Assembly: GCA_964608735.1 (NCBI GenBank)
Contig: CAZSPL010000046.1
Location: forward strand, 1 to 20,414
From: CAZSPL01 sp964608735
Lineage (GTDB): Bacteria; JAJVIF01; JAPKYR01; CAZSPL01
Direction: 5' to 3'
Length of the DNA: 20,414 bases
A program made the position numbers and the translations under genes. Of the stretch, positions 1-7,375 are shown piece after piece. Within the stretch, counting starts at the first letter, position 1; each line of letters opens with the position of its first letter. The notes under the pieces are model-generated. The model did no database searches, was not told the origin of the DNA, and was given only the letters and a program-made list of their open reading frames with translations.

Positions 1-200
1 TATGAAAAAAATAGTCTTATGGTAGAATTTTTATCAGACGGCTAAAGTGTTACGAATTTTCAGCACCGCCGGGCGAATACTTAGCCATTGTAGTGACAAT
101 ATCGCATAATTACGATTCGGTGTATCCGCCCAAGGGAAGACAACTGTTCGATCCCCCCCTCTTCGACTTCATCACCCTTGAGGTTGTGCAGGGAGAGTAG
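1..200 (+). pseudogene. 3' remnant of a B-type exported lipoprotein gene
   Basis: The frame ending in TAG at 198-200 is open back to position 15 and is closed by in-frame stops at 12-14 and 3-5. Its product ends in a stretch with PPGEYLAIVV followed by FDFITLEVVQGE. This resembles the ends of the two 400-residue lipoproteins further along (EPGEYWGVLF... and VPGNYKALII...) and the end of the N-terminal module of the two large lipoproteins (AGTYDMLVAV...LTAYQIVEATV). I therefore read it as the last ~60 codons of a gene of that family. An ATG at position 2 opens a seven-codon frame (MKKIVLW) that looks like a signal-peptide start but stops at once, so an internal deletion or a frameshift is possible. 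If the window began inside a longer sequence, bases to the left would decide. Remnant status is an inference. Confidence 0.5.
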
Positions 201-225
201 CCGTCACGGGATATCGGATTCAATC

Positions 226-250
226 AACCGCGGTATACGCCGCGGTTTTT
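226..250 (+). terminator. Rho-independent terminator after the 5' remnant
   Basis: A perfect 8-bp stem (AACCGCGG at 226-233, CCGCGGTT at 240-247) with a 6-nt loop is followed by further Ts to 250. It lies 26 nt after the TAG of the remnant at 198-200, which supports that remnant being the end of a once-transcribed gene. Confidence 0.8.
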
Positions 251-313
251 GAATGTTGAATCGACATCATCTCCATTAATCGAGATGCAAGCGTGAAGCG
301 ACGCATCCAAACA

Positions 314-339
314 ACAACCCCCCTGTTACGGGGGGTTGT
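314..339 (-). terminator. Hairpin, likely terminator of the 947-aa lipoprotein gene
   Basis: A 10-bp stem (314-323 with 330-339) with six G:C pairs at its core and a 6-nt loop lies 61 nt past the stop codon of the minus-strand gene ending at 400. On the minus strand it is followed by TGTTTGG, a weak U-tract. On the + strand no T-run follows. Minus-strand termination is the better reading. Confidence 0.55.
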
Positions 340-399
340 GAGAGTTGCCCACTCAGAAGTCCGATATATCAGGAAAGTTCATTCAATCGGAATCCACAC

Positions 400-3243
400 T
401 TAACCGCCCAAATCGTAATAATCCAGCCACCTGATGCAGCCGGTGCCGGTGATGAGGCCGGAGCCGGCATTCCAGTTGTCCGGGTTCATATATGCGTTCA
501 TCGCGGTAATCGCCGCTATCTCGGTGCCGTCATCGGCTATCCACCGGTACGACACCGTGTCGCCGAGGGTGATGATACCCATCCCGGAGTCCCACGTATC
601 GCGCTGCCTCACTTTCAACAGCACGCAATAATATGGGGTCGGGACCCCTTCGATATCGACATACGCGATACCCTGACCAAGCCCGATACACCATATTTCG
701 CAGTCAACGGTGATGGAAAGGGCATCGTATGTGAAACTGTCATACTGGTTGACATATTTGTCCAACGGCCAGATGAGGATATTCCACGGGTTGAATTTGA
801 CCACCGAGCCGCCGGAGCTCATATCGATGATGCCATAGGTGTACTGGTCGCCGTCGAGAGGCGGGTCGGTGAAATCGCGCTTCGTCGCGCCGTAACCCTC
901 GGTCATCGTGCCGCTCAGGGATGACGGGCCATACTGGCGTACGTAATACTGCACCGACGGCCAGTTGGAATTATAGCTCGACACGGTCCCGTTGTTCTTA
1001 TCGACGATATCCTGCTCGAACTGGCCGTTGTATTCAAGCTCCGTGAAATCCCACGGGCCGTCGAAATCGAGGTAGTTGATCTTGCTCGTGCCGCCGACGC
1101 TTCCGAAATAATTGTGGAATGTATATTCGGCACCCACTGGGTTCATGGCCATCTCTTCGGAGAGGTGAACCACGACATCGGGAAGGGCGTTGACCTGAAT
1201 TATGATGGGAGTATCGAGTATGTCACTCAGGCCTTTCTCGTCTTCGACGCGGTGCTGCACGACATATGACCCGGGCGCCGTGAACACCTTGTACACAATC
1301 GGGCCGGTGTCGTCGACGGTGAATGTGTCGTCCTCGTAATCGAAATCCCAATCGAAATTGCCCAGCGGTATCGGCCCGTTGCCGTCGGGATCGCCGATCA
1401 GCGGGTCCGCCGAGAGCGATGTGAACTCCACTGTCATGCCCGCGGTGATTTCATAGTAGTCCGCTTCGGCAACAGCCACCGGCGGGCCGTTGACTTCCAT
1501 CAGCCGTGGCTCGTTCAATTCATCCCAACAGTTGGAGTTGTCCCATGTCTTGTGATAGACATAGAAATCTCCGCCCTCGGTATATGTATAAAACACTTCC
1601 TTGCTGTCCGGGGAATACTCCGGCTCATAGTCCGGGGGCGCTCCGCCGGTGAAATCCCATTCGTAATATGCCAGGTCGCCGAAGCCGTCGGGGTCGGTCG
1701 AGATGTCGGTAAATTTCACCTGAACTCCGACATTCGGCTCGTCGTCGCTTATCGTAAGCTTGCAGTCGGGGGTATGCCCGTAACACGGGTCGGCCTCGAC
1801 CGTTATTTCAATCGGTACCGCGAGTACCCCGAATGCTCCGGGGGTATCCCATATCTTCAAATTGACATAATAGGTACCGGGGTCGTCATAGCTGAACTGA
1901 ACGATCTGTTCGTCCGGGCCCTGGATGTCGTCATAATCGAAATTCACGCCGTCGGTATTGTTCAGCTCCCATTCCCAGAGCTCGATATCGTCACCGTCGG
2001 GATCGTAGGAGCTGGAACCGTCGAATGTTATCATTTCGCCGGTAACGACATCCGTTTCGCTCGGGTCGACAACCGGGATGGGCTTCTGGTTCGGGATTCC
2101 CTGGTGCACGGTGGCTTCGACTATCTGGTATGCGGTCAGGTCGAGATAATCTGGCGCGGTATCATTGGCGTTGTCCTCGACAGCGACAAGCATATCGTAG
2201 GTGCCGGCCTCGGCCCCGAGGTCGTTGCCGATTGTGGCCTTGTAAGCCACATAGCCGCTTCCGATGCTGTCGAATGACGCATCCTTGAGCGACGCGAACA
2301 AGTCGGGTGATTCGAGCTTGACCCCCTTGATGGTTGAGAAGCCCTGCCAGTCGTAGACCCAGATGTCGACATCCGTATTACCGCCGTCGGTAAGAAGCCC
2401 GTCCCCGACCGTAACGGAAAGCTGCCATGCTTCGGGCGAGTTCGCATTGGTCCCGAAGCTGCCGGGGACTTCAACCGGCGTGGTCTGTGGTATCGCCCAG
2501 TTGGCATCGACCGCATAGCCGAAGATAAATGCTCCGACCGGACGCTTCACGCGGTAAGTGACCTGCTTGACATCGCCGGCGGCGAGGAAATTGCGGTTCG
2601 TGCTCGTATAGAATTTCTTGTATGCGTTGAGTGTGCCGTCCGGCGATTGCGGGCTCGACATGTCGCCCTTGACATAGCCCTGCATCCCGTCGTTGCCGGA
2701 GCCGTAGGTCGCCACGTGGTAGAGATGCGTATATCCTTCCGCGTTCAACACTTCGCCGTCGCCGGTCTCGCCGATCGAATACTTCAGGTTATGCACCGGG
2801 AATGTCCCATGGGCGTTGAATATCGCGATACCGCGGACATCGAAGCCGGTGAAATAGTTGTTCCCGGCGAACGGATGTTCCAGCCTGATATCGAAATCGA
2901 TAATCCCGCCGCCTTGTGGATGTTGCCCGATTACCTGCACGCAGTCGGTGCATGGCGATGATTCGAGGTAGTAGAGCACATTGTAATGCATCTGCGCGGC
3001 GCGTACGGGGATGATTTCGGTGGATGTGAGGTCGTCGCTCACCTTGAACAGGAACAGGCCCCATAGCTGGTGGGAACCGTCGAAGGCTTCCCCCGATTCC
3101 TGCCTGTCGGGAGATGAAACTTCAACCACCGCCTGGATGCTTTCATCGGGAGGCATAATGGGCGAATTTCCCCCACCCGAACAGCCGAATGCTGATATTA
3201 GCAATACGAGTAGGAGGATTGGGAAGTATCGCTTGGCATTCAT
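400..3243 (-). CDS. PKD-domain outer lipoprotein, 947 aa
   Basis: Predicted exported lipoprotein. The start is placed at ATG 3243 rather than the ATG seven codons upstream because AAGGAGAA sits 5-6 nt before it and the protein then opens directly with a signal peptide (hydrophobic PILLLVLLISAFG, lipidated Cys21, Ser at +2, so no inner-membrane retention Asp). Residues ~55-380 form a module shared with three other genes here: HQLWG 58-62, CxxC 98-101, HPF, GFDVRG 133-138, GYAVDANW near 242, DWQG near 299. Three PKD-like beta-sandwich domains follow at about 388-483, 484-585 and 587-685 (DPDGD, YEWDF and FDWDFD cores; GTYYV, GDFYV and GSYVV strands). Residues ~686-947 share a C-terminal region with the 745-aa neighbour (YRWIADDGT versus YEWICDDGS). 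PKD domains commonly mediate extracellular protein or polysaccharide contacts; the actual role here is unknown. Confidence 0.9.
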   Translation of the reverse strand: MNAKRYFPILLLVLLISAFGCSGGGNSPIMPPDESIQAVVEVSSPDRQESGEAFDGSHQLWGLFLFKVSDDLTSTEIIPVRAAQMHYNVLYYLESSPCTDCVQVIGQHPQGGGIIDFDIRLEHPFAGNNYFTGFDVRGIAIFNAHGTFPVHNLKYSIGETGDGEVLNAEGYTHLYHVATYGSGNDGMQGYVKGDMSSPQSPDGTLNAYKKFYTSTNRNFLAAGDVKQVTYRVKRPVGAFIFGYAVDANWAIPQTTPVEVPGSFGTNANSPEAWQLSVTVGDGLLTDGGNTDVDIWVYDWQGFSTIKGVKLESPDLFASLKDASFDSIGSGYVAYKATIGNDLGAEAGTYDMLVAVEDNANDTAPDYLDLTAYQIVEATVHQGIPNQKPIPVVDPSETDVVTGEMITFDGSSSYDPDGDDIELWEWELNNTDGVNFDYDDIQGPDEQIVQFSYDDPGTYYVNLKIWDTPGAFGVLAVPIEITVEADPCYGHTPDCKLTISDDEPNVGVQVKFTDISTDPDGFGDLAYYEWDFTGGAPPDYEPEYSPDSKEVFYTYTEGGDFYVYHKTWDNSNCWDELNEPRLMEVNGPPVAVAEADYYEITAGMTVEFTSLSADPLIGDPDGNGPIPLGNFDWDFDYEDDTFTVDDTGPIVYKVFTAPGSYVVQHRVEDEKGLSDILDTPIIIQVNALPDVVVHLSEEMAMNPVGAEYTFHNYFGSVGGTSKINYLDFDGPWDFTELEYNGQFEQDIVDKNNGTVSSYNSNWPSVQYYVRQYGPSSLSGTMTEGYGATKRDFTDPPLDGDQYTYGIIDMSSGGSVVKFNPWNILIWPLDKYVNQYDSFTYDALSITVDCEIWCIGLGQGIAYVDIEGVPTPYYCVLLKVRQRDTWDSGMGIITLGDTVSYRWIADDGTEIAAITAMNAYMNPDNWNAGSGLITGTGCIRWLDYYDLGG

Positions 3244-3388
3244 AACTATTCTCCTTAACTCCATACAGAGTGGTTTATTCAGAAACTGAGACGAAGCTCT
3301 CGTCTTCGTGATTCGTGCAATATGGACGTCGCCTGGGGATTCCGGTATGATGAGCCATACGCTTACGAAATGAACATTTACGATAATA

Positions 3389-3417
3389 ATTATACTTCAC
3401 GATTCGCGTTTCTCCAA
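3389..3417 (-). promoter_or_regulatory. Candidate sigma70-type promoter for the 947-aa lipoprotein gene
   Basis: On the minus strand a perfect TATAAT (+ coordinates 3389-3394) lies 17 nt after TTGGAG (3412-3417). It is 145 nt upstream of the ATG at 3243, leaving a long 5' leader. The -35 box matches only partly, so this is a candidate. It also shows the gene could be transcribed separately from the upstream 745-aa gene. Confidence 0.4.
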
Positions 3418-3451
3418 ATGATAATGATTCCCAGGTAAAGTTTCGTTACCG

Positions 3452-5689
3452 TTAGTTATACCTCTGCCCTATCACCGACTGCCCTGTAACCTGGTTCGGC
3501 GACGACGTGTTAAACCGCGTGGCCGCATTTGGCGCACCGTACGGGTTGTTACTATTATTGAATGTCGTCATGAATGCCGCGGTCGAGCCATCGTCGCATA
3601 TCCATTCATACCAGGCGACATCCTTCGTAAGTATCACCGCTCCCGCGCCGATGGAATAGGTGTAAACGTGCCTCACCAGGATGCACGGCTCCGGCGATGT
3701 GTAGAAATCGGTCTTTACCGTTCCCTGCCCGATGACATCGAAGTTGAATGTCGCCGATGTGAAATTTGCCTGCCCGCACGGCCCGGCCCAGAAATCCGCC
3801 CACTGGAGGAACCCCCCGCCGCCACCGGAGTAGTATTCGCCGGTATTGTCGATGCTCAGCGGGAAATGGATGAGCCAGCTCGACGGCGACACATGATCCG
3901 CCCATGTGTAATCGGCATAGATGTGGAGCGGGTCCTCGAGCTCGTCCCATCCGTCCCATCCCGCCATCCTGAGAGTATTGTTAGACAAGTTGGCGTCATA
4001 GACCCAGTCGAGAATTAAAACCCCCTGGTAGAGCAGGTTGCCCGGCGCGGCGGTGGTGGCGGTCTCGACGCATGGATGCCCACTCCAGGGCGAGGAGCAC
4101 GATGCCGCCGCCCATGGATTTGATTTATACATCCGGTAGCCGGAATCGGTTATCCCATAGGTGGTGAAATCCCACGCCTCCTGAAGCTTCGGACCTGATG
4201 ACCACTGGTAAACCAGTCCCCCTGGCGGCGAGTTGAACAGGTGCATGCGGAAGCCTTTCGACGGGTCCGCCGTGTCATGCAGCGTCTTGTCGTTATATTC
4301 CGGCAGCGTCACCTCGACCCCGCCCGTAACATTTATCTCGATCGTGGTATCGAGCGCATCCCACGCCCCCATGCTGTCGTATACACGCAGGTCGACATAA
4401 TATGTCCCCTCACTATCATATGTCCATGGTGGATCGGGCTCGATGCTGTCGTCGTATGAACCGTCGCCGTCGAGGTCCCAGTGATACTCGCTGACCGCCC
4501 CGTCTTCCGGATCATATGAATCATGCCCCGTGAAATGCACTTCCGTGCCGGTCGACGGGCTGTCGTTGTCGACTTCCGCTACCGCCACCGGCGGCTCGTT
4601 CGGCGAAATCTCCCCGTCATATATCTGGTATGCCGTTATGTCCTTCGGGTCCTCGCCGCTCTTTTCGTCAACCACCGAAATCAGCACGCGGAACGGCTCT
4701 TCGGGGTCCAGTATCGCCTTGTCGTTACTGACGACAACCGAATATTTCGCCCATCCGCCCCATTCGGGATACAATCCGGAGCCCTCGAGCACGGCGGCTT
4801 CGGTGCCGGTGAACAACTCGGGCGCTTCGACTGCCACGCTTTCGATTGTATCCGGCCCCTGCCAGTCGTTAACGAATATATTCAATTCCGCGGATGAACC
4901 GGCTGTCGATGTAATCAGCCCGTCGAGCTCGGTGGTTATTTCATATGCTTCCCAGCAATTGGCGTTGATGCCGAAGTCTTCGATGGTCGCGGGAACCTGC
5001 ACCGGGTACTCCCACGATGCATCGACGGCATAATTGAAGTAATTCAGAAAATCGCCGTTGGTGGGGAAGTCGATCTCATATTTTCGATATTGCGGCGTCG
5101 CGATGGGGCGGAACATGTGCCGCGCTTCGAGATGATAATGCCGCCTGTATCCGTTCAATGTCGCGTCCGGCGGGACAATGCTTCCCATCTCCGCCTTGAG
5201 ATATTCGTCGGTCGCCGATGAATACAGCGCCGTGTAGCCATCGGGATTCGAGAGCCCGCCGTCGCCGGGACCCTTCGTTCGCAGGTTCGACGCGGGGAAA
5301 ATATAACTGCCGTCGAACATGACGATGCCGCGCACATCGAATCCGCTGAATTCAGTCAGCCCGACGAACGGATGCCGGAAGCCGACATCGAGGCTCACAT
5401 GGTTCTCGGTCCATACGAAATTTTCGAGGCTGAGGCATCCGATGCATCCCGGACCTTCGAGAAAACCGACCACGTTGAGATGAAACTCCGTCTCACGCGC
5501 CGCGATGACCCTCATGGTTTGGTTCAGTGTGTCGGCTTCGATCGTATAGAATCCCCACAGCTGATGCGTCGACCCGGCTTCGGGATTCCGTACCCCCGGC
5601 TCACCAGGAGCGGTGGGGTTTCCGCCGGATGAACACCCGATACATGCGAATATGGTCAGAAGTGCGATTATGAGCGCCGCGCGTTTCAT
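3452..5689 (-). CDS. PKD-domain outer lipoprotein, 745 aa
   Basis: Predicted exported lipoprotein with a clear signal (MKRAALIIALLTIFACIGC, lipidated Cys19, Ser at +2). The start is supported by CCGGAGG six nt before the ATG. After the Cys comes a short tether, SSGGNPTAPGE, which recurs almost unchanged in the 561-aa proteins of this window. The shared family module spans about 40-360: HQLWG 42-46, CxxC 82-85, RHPF 105-108, GFDVRG 116-121, NYAVDASW near 219, DWQG near 275. One PKD domain follows at about 365-455 (SYDPEDG, YHWDLDGDG, GTYYVDLRV). Residues 456-745 correspond to the C-terminal region of the 947-aa neighbour. It lies upstream of that gene on the same strand with 208 nt between them, so a common ancestor by tandem duplication is likely. 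It is divergent from the HDOD gene. Function unknown beyond a cell-surface location. Confidence 0.9.
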   Translation of the reverse strand: MKRAALIIALLTIFACIGCSSGGNPTAPGEPGVRNPEAGSTHQLWGFYTIEADTLNQTMRVIAARETEFHLNVVGFLEGPGCIGCLSLENFVWTENHVSLDVGFRHPFVGLTEFSGFDVRGIVMFDGSYIFPASNLRTKGPGDGGLSNPDGYTALYSSATDEYLKAEMGSIVPPDATLNGYRRHYHLEARHMFRPIATPQYRKYEIDFPTNGDFLNYFNYAVDASWEYPVQVPATIEDFGINANCWEAYEITTELDGLITSTAGSSAELNIFVNDWQGPDTIESVAVEAPELFTGTEAAVLEGSGLYPEWGGWAKYSVVVSNDKAILDPEEPFRVLISVVDEKSGEDPKDITAYQIYDGEISPNEPPVAVAEVDNDSPSTGTEVHFTGHDSYDPEDGAVSEYHWDLDGDGSYDDSIEPDPPWTYDSEGTYYVDLRVYDSMGAWDALDTTIEINVTGGVEVTLPEYNDKTLHDTADPSKGFRMHLFNSPPGGLVYQWSSGPKLQEAWDFTTYGITDSGYRMYKSNPWAAASCSSPWSGHPCVETATTAAPGNLLYQGVLILDWVYDANLSNNTLRMAGWDGWDELEDPLHIYADYTWADHVSPSSWLIHFPLSIDNTGEYYSGGGGGFLQWADFWAGPCGQANFTSATFNFDVIGQGTVKTDFYTSPEPCILVRHVYTYSIGAGAVILTKDVAWYEWICDDGSTAAFMTTFNNSNNPYGAPNAATRFNTSSPNQVTGQSVIGQRYN

Positions 5690-5855
5690 GGCTGGCCTCC
5701 GGGATATTTCGTTGCAAACAAATCATGCGCCGGTTAATTCATCTCCGGCGGAAATGTTTCGTCAACTACTTCGATGCGGCTCAGGCATCAATTCTTTTCG
5801 CCTGGTGGTTAACTTATTTTACCCAGCAATGCCACTACTTATGCGGGTTTTAAAG

Positions 5856-5884
5856 CTTATAGTTTACCGTTAAGTGCCTGTTTA
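5856..5884 (-). promoter_or_regulatory. Candidate promoter for the 745-aa lipoprotein gene
   Basis: On the minus strand TAAACA (+ coordinates 5879-5884) and TATAAG (5856-5861) are spaced by 17 nt, 167 nt upstream of the ATG at 5689. The match is moderate (four of six bases at -35, five of six at -10). Confidence 0.3.
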
Positions 5885-5887
5885 CCG
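5862..5887. repeat. Direct repeat of GTTTACCG, 18-bp period
   Basis: GTTTACCG occurs at 5862-5869 and again at 5880-5887, each followed shortly by TTAA. The two copies flank and overlap the spacer and -35 of the candidate minus-strand promoter. A period of 18 would put them on roughly opposite faces of the helix, not one clean face, so activator or repressor binding is only a suggestion. Confidence 0.3.
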
Positions 5888-5927
5888 CGTTAATCTTGAA
5901 TAATTTAAAGATTAGGAAGGCGATATT

Positions 5928-5957
5928 TTGCACAAGAACGCGCCTCCCCGCTAATAT
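5928..5957 (+). promoter_or_regulatory. Candidate promoter for the HDOD gene
   Basis: TTGCAC at 5928-5933 and TAATAT at 5952-5957 are separated by 18 nt. The -10 lies 50 nt upstream of the ATG at 6008, a normal leader length. Confidence 0.4.
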
Positions 5958-6007
5958 TAATGTGAAGGCATGTGAATACTATTCATATTGAGTATGAAGG
6001 TTAAGCC

Positions 6008-6961
6008 ATGATGGAGTTTCTGCACGCATTGGGATTTCACTCTGAGGAAGGGATCGACCAGGCTATCGACCCCTTGCATCAGCAAGTCTTCCTGCGTCCC
6101 GAATCGTGGAACGACAATGTCGCATCGCTGGCGCTGGCGGCATTGACCGAATTCGGCGAACTCCCGGTCTATCTTACGAAGCTCAACGATGCACTCAGCA
6201 ATTCCAAGACCGACGCCAAGGATATCGCCGAAATGCTCCAGCTCGACCCCGGCCTCGCGGGCAAGGTACTCAAGCTCGTAAACTCGGCATATTACGGCCT
6301 GCAGGGAAGCGTGGGCAGCCTTCAGCACGCGGTCTCCATACTCGGATTCAACACCGTACGCATCCTCGTCACCGGCGTCGGGGCGTTCAGCGAGATGCGC
6401 CGCCTCAAGCTACCCCAGGACATGCCCCTGGGCGAATTGTGGAAGCATTCGGTCGCGGTAAGCCAGGTCGCCGCGCGCATATCGAAGAAGGCGAAGAAAA
6501 TCGACACCGCTACCATGGTCTCGGCGGGACTTCTTCACGATTCCGGCAAGCTTCTCCTCGCCGCTATCGAGCCGACGCGGTTCTTGAAGTCGGTGCGCAC
6601 CGCCGACCAGTTGAGTACCGACCTGATGGACCACGAGCTCGAGAATATCGGCATAAGCCACCCCGTCATGAGCGCCGCCCTCGCCCGCAAATGGCACCTT
6701 CCGGTAAAGCTGTGGGAAACCATCCTCTACCAGCAGCACCCGTCGCTCGCCACCCACAAACGCGAAGCCGCCACCCTCATGCTCGCCGAATTCTTCACGC
6801 GCAACTATGAAATCGGCGCCGACGGACAGGGACGACGCCGCTTCCCGCCCGAGGAAGCCCTCGATGTCCTCGGCATCGACTACGATAAAGCGGAAGATTA
6901 TGTCCTCGGCGAAGACATGAAAATCGTCCTCGAACAAACCGAAGTCATCGGCGAATTGTAG
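6008..6961 (+). CDS. HDOD-domain signal transduction protein
   Basis: A soluble 317-aa protein with no signal peptide. Residues ~50-250 form an HDOD domain: an all-helical HD-related fold with the typical DPGLAGKVLKLVNSAYYG block (80-97), the AVSILGF block (108-114), W145-H147, the HD pair H177-D178 in AGLLHDSGKL, and a GISHPVMSAALARKWHLP block (215-232). It lacks the GYP motif, so cyclic-di-GMP phosphodiesterase activity is not expected. HDOD proteins are generally non-enzymatic regulators linked to chemotaxis, motility, biofilm and stress output. The ATG at 6008 follows AAGG by seven nt; the next codon is also ATG, so the start could be one codon later. It is a single-gene unit, divergent from the lipoprotein gene upstream. 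A 7-bp inverted repeat (6974-6980 and 7004-7010) follows but has no T-tract. The partner is unknown. Confidence 0.9.
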   Translation: MMEFLHALGFHSEEGIDQAIDPLHQQVFLRPESWNDNVASLALAALTEFGELPVYLTKLNDALSNSKTDAKDIAEMLQLDPGLAGKVLKLVNSAYYGLQGSVGSLQHAVSILGFNTVRILVTGVGAFSEMRRLKLPQDMPLGELWKHSVAVSQVAARISKKAKKIDTATMVSAGLLHDSGKLLLAAIEPTRFLKSVRTADQLSTDLMDHELENIGISHPVMSAALARKWHLPVKLWETILYQQHPSLATHKREAATLMLAEFFTRNYEIGADGQGRRRFPPEEALDVLGIDYDKAEDYVLGEDMKIVLEQTEVIGEL

Positions 6962-7019
6962 ATAAACCCACTCACGCATCGATTATTCCGAATCTCTCGC
7001 TATGATGCGTCACAACGAT

Positions 7020-7045
7020 GTTTCGACACACCCCTGTGCCGAAAC
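7020..7045 (+). repeat. Hairpin at the left edge of the long repeat
   Basis: GTTTCG (7020-7025) pairs with CGAAAC (7040-7045). An A/C mismatch and a further CAC/GTG helix enclose a 6-nt loop. It begins four nt inside the repeat and recurs at 10321-10346. It could be a terminal fold of a REP-like element. Confidence 0.5.
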
Positions 7046-7058
7046 CGACATAATATCA

Positions 7059-7203
7059 GGGGACAGGCTCCGCGTTACCGGGGACAGGCTCCAAAGCATG
7101 CATGGCACTTCACCGGGGACAGGCTCCGAAGCATGTATGGCACGAACTCCGAAAATGCATCCAGCTCCTTCCCAAAACCACGAACCTGAATTAGCCTGTC
7201 CCC
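7059..7203 (+). repeat. REP/RAYT-like motif cluster, GGGGACAGGCTCC x3 plus one inverted copy
   Basis: GGGGACAGGCTCC occurs at 7059-7071, 7080-7092 and 7115-7127, and AGCCTGTCCCC, the reverse complement of its first 11 bases, at 7193-7203. Motifs of this GGGGACAG type are, from my knowledge of other genomes, typical of sequences around REP-associated Y1 tyrosine transposases (IS200/IS605-related). No transposase reading frame remains here, so this would be a non-autonomous or decayed element. The second and third copies lie in a 35-bp tandem repeat (7077-7111, 7112-7146), differing in a few bases and each carrying a GCATGyATGGCAC segment. The same cluster recurs at 10360-10504. Confidence 0.6.
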
Positions 7204-7219
7204 TCTCACATTTTCATGG

Positions 7220-7225
7220 TATAAT
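7220..7225 (+). promoter_or_regulatory. Possible -10 box upstream of the 561-aa gene, copy 1
   Basis: A perfect TATAAT lies 151 nt upstream of the ATG at 7376. At 17 nt upstream of it there is only TGTCCC, part of the inverted REP-like motif, so the -35 is poor. It recurs at 10521-10526. A CCTCC/GGAGG hairpin (7330-7334 and 7340-7344) sits between this box and the ribosome-binding site and could affect translation. Confidence 0.3.
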
Positions 7226-7375
7226 CATGACTACTTCCTCCACACATATAGGGGGGACGGGAAGCACAGGCTCCCGCCTCGGTTTCTTGACAGATGATGC
7301 TTTGGCAGTAAGCCTTGGGGGATTGATATCCTCCTGTCCGGAGGGTCGGAAAATTTAACGAGGGAAGACAAGAGC

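Larger units (their letters stand above)
5690..6007. other. 318-bp divergent intergenic regulatory region
   Basis: This gap separates the minus-strand 745-aa lipoprotein gene from the + strand HDOD gene and holds no convincing coding sequence. It contains a CGCCGG/CCGGCG inverted repeat (5728-5733 and 5745-5750, 11-nt loop) 39-61 nt upstream of the lipoprotein ATG, a candidate promoter for each gene, and a direct repeat of GTTTACCG (each listed separately). The central part is AT-rich compared with both flanking genes, as expected of a promoter region. Confidence 0.6.

Noticed and set aside
1552..2277. 241-codon + strand open frame inside the 947-aa lipoprotein gene
   Set aside because: It is antisense to the PKD-encoding region, with no ribosome-binding site and no recognisable motif.
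3291..3309. ACGAAG/CTTCGT hairpin as terminator of the 745-aa gene
   Set aside because: The stem is only 6 bp and no convincing T-run follows on the minus strand. It also lies in the leader of the next gene, so read-through between the two lipoprotein genes remains possible.
6008..6961. HDOD protein as an HD-GYP cyclic-di-GMP phosphodiesterase
   Set aside because: An HD pair is present (H177-D178), but the GYP block and the remaining metal ligands of HD-GYP enzymes are absent and the conserved blocks are those of HDOD.
7077..7146. 35-bp tandem repeat as a mini CRISPR
   Set aside because: There are only two adjacent copies with no spacer between them and no cas genes; they fit the REP-like motif cluster better.
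7287..7315. TTGACA at 7287-7292 as a promoter -35
   Set aside because: No acceptable -10 box lies at 16-19 nt spacing; the sequence there reads roughly TAAGCC.
7002..7358. 118-codon open frame in the leader of copy 1 (86 codons of it recur in copy 2)
   Set aside because: It runs through the repeated GGGGACAGGCTCC motifs, has no ribosome-binding site, and its product is low in information; the motifs explain it better.
7240..7375. Possible riboswitch (cyclic-di-GMP type) in the conserved leader of the 561-aa gene
   Set aside because: The leader is G-rich with short hairpins and precedes a surface protein, but I cannot find the conserved core of the GEMM class or of any other riboswitch I know.
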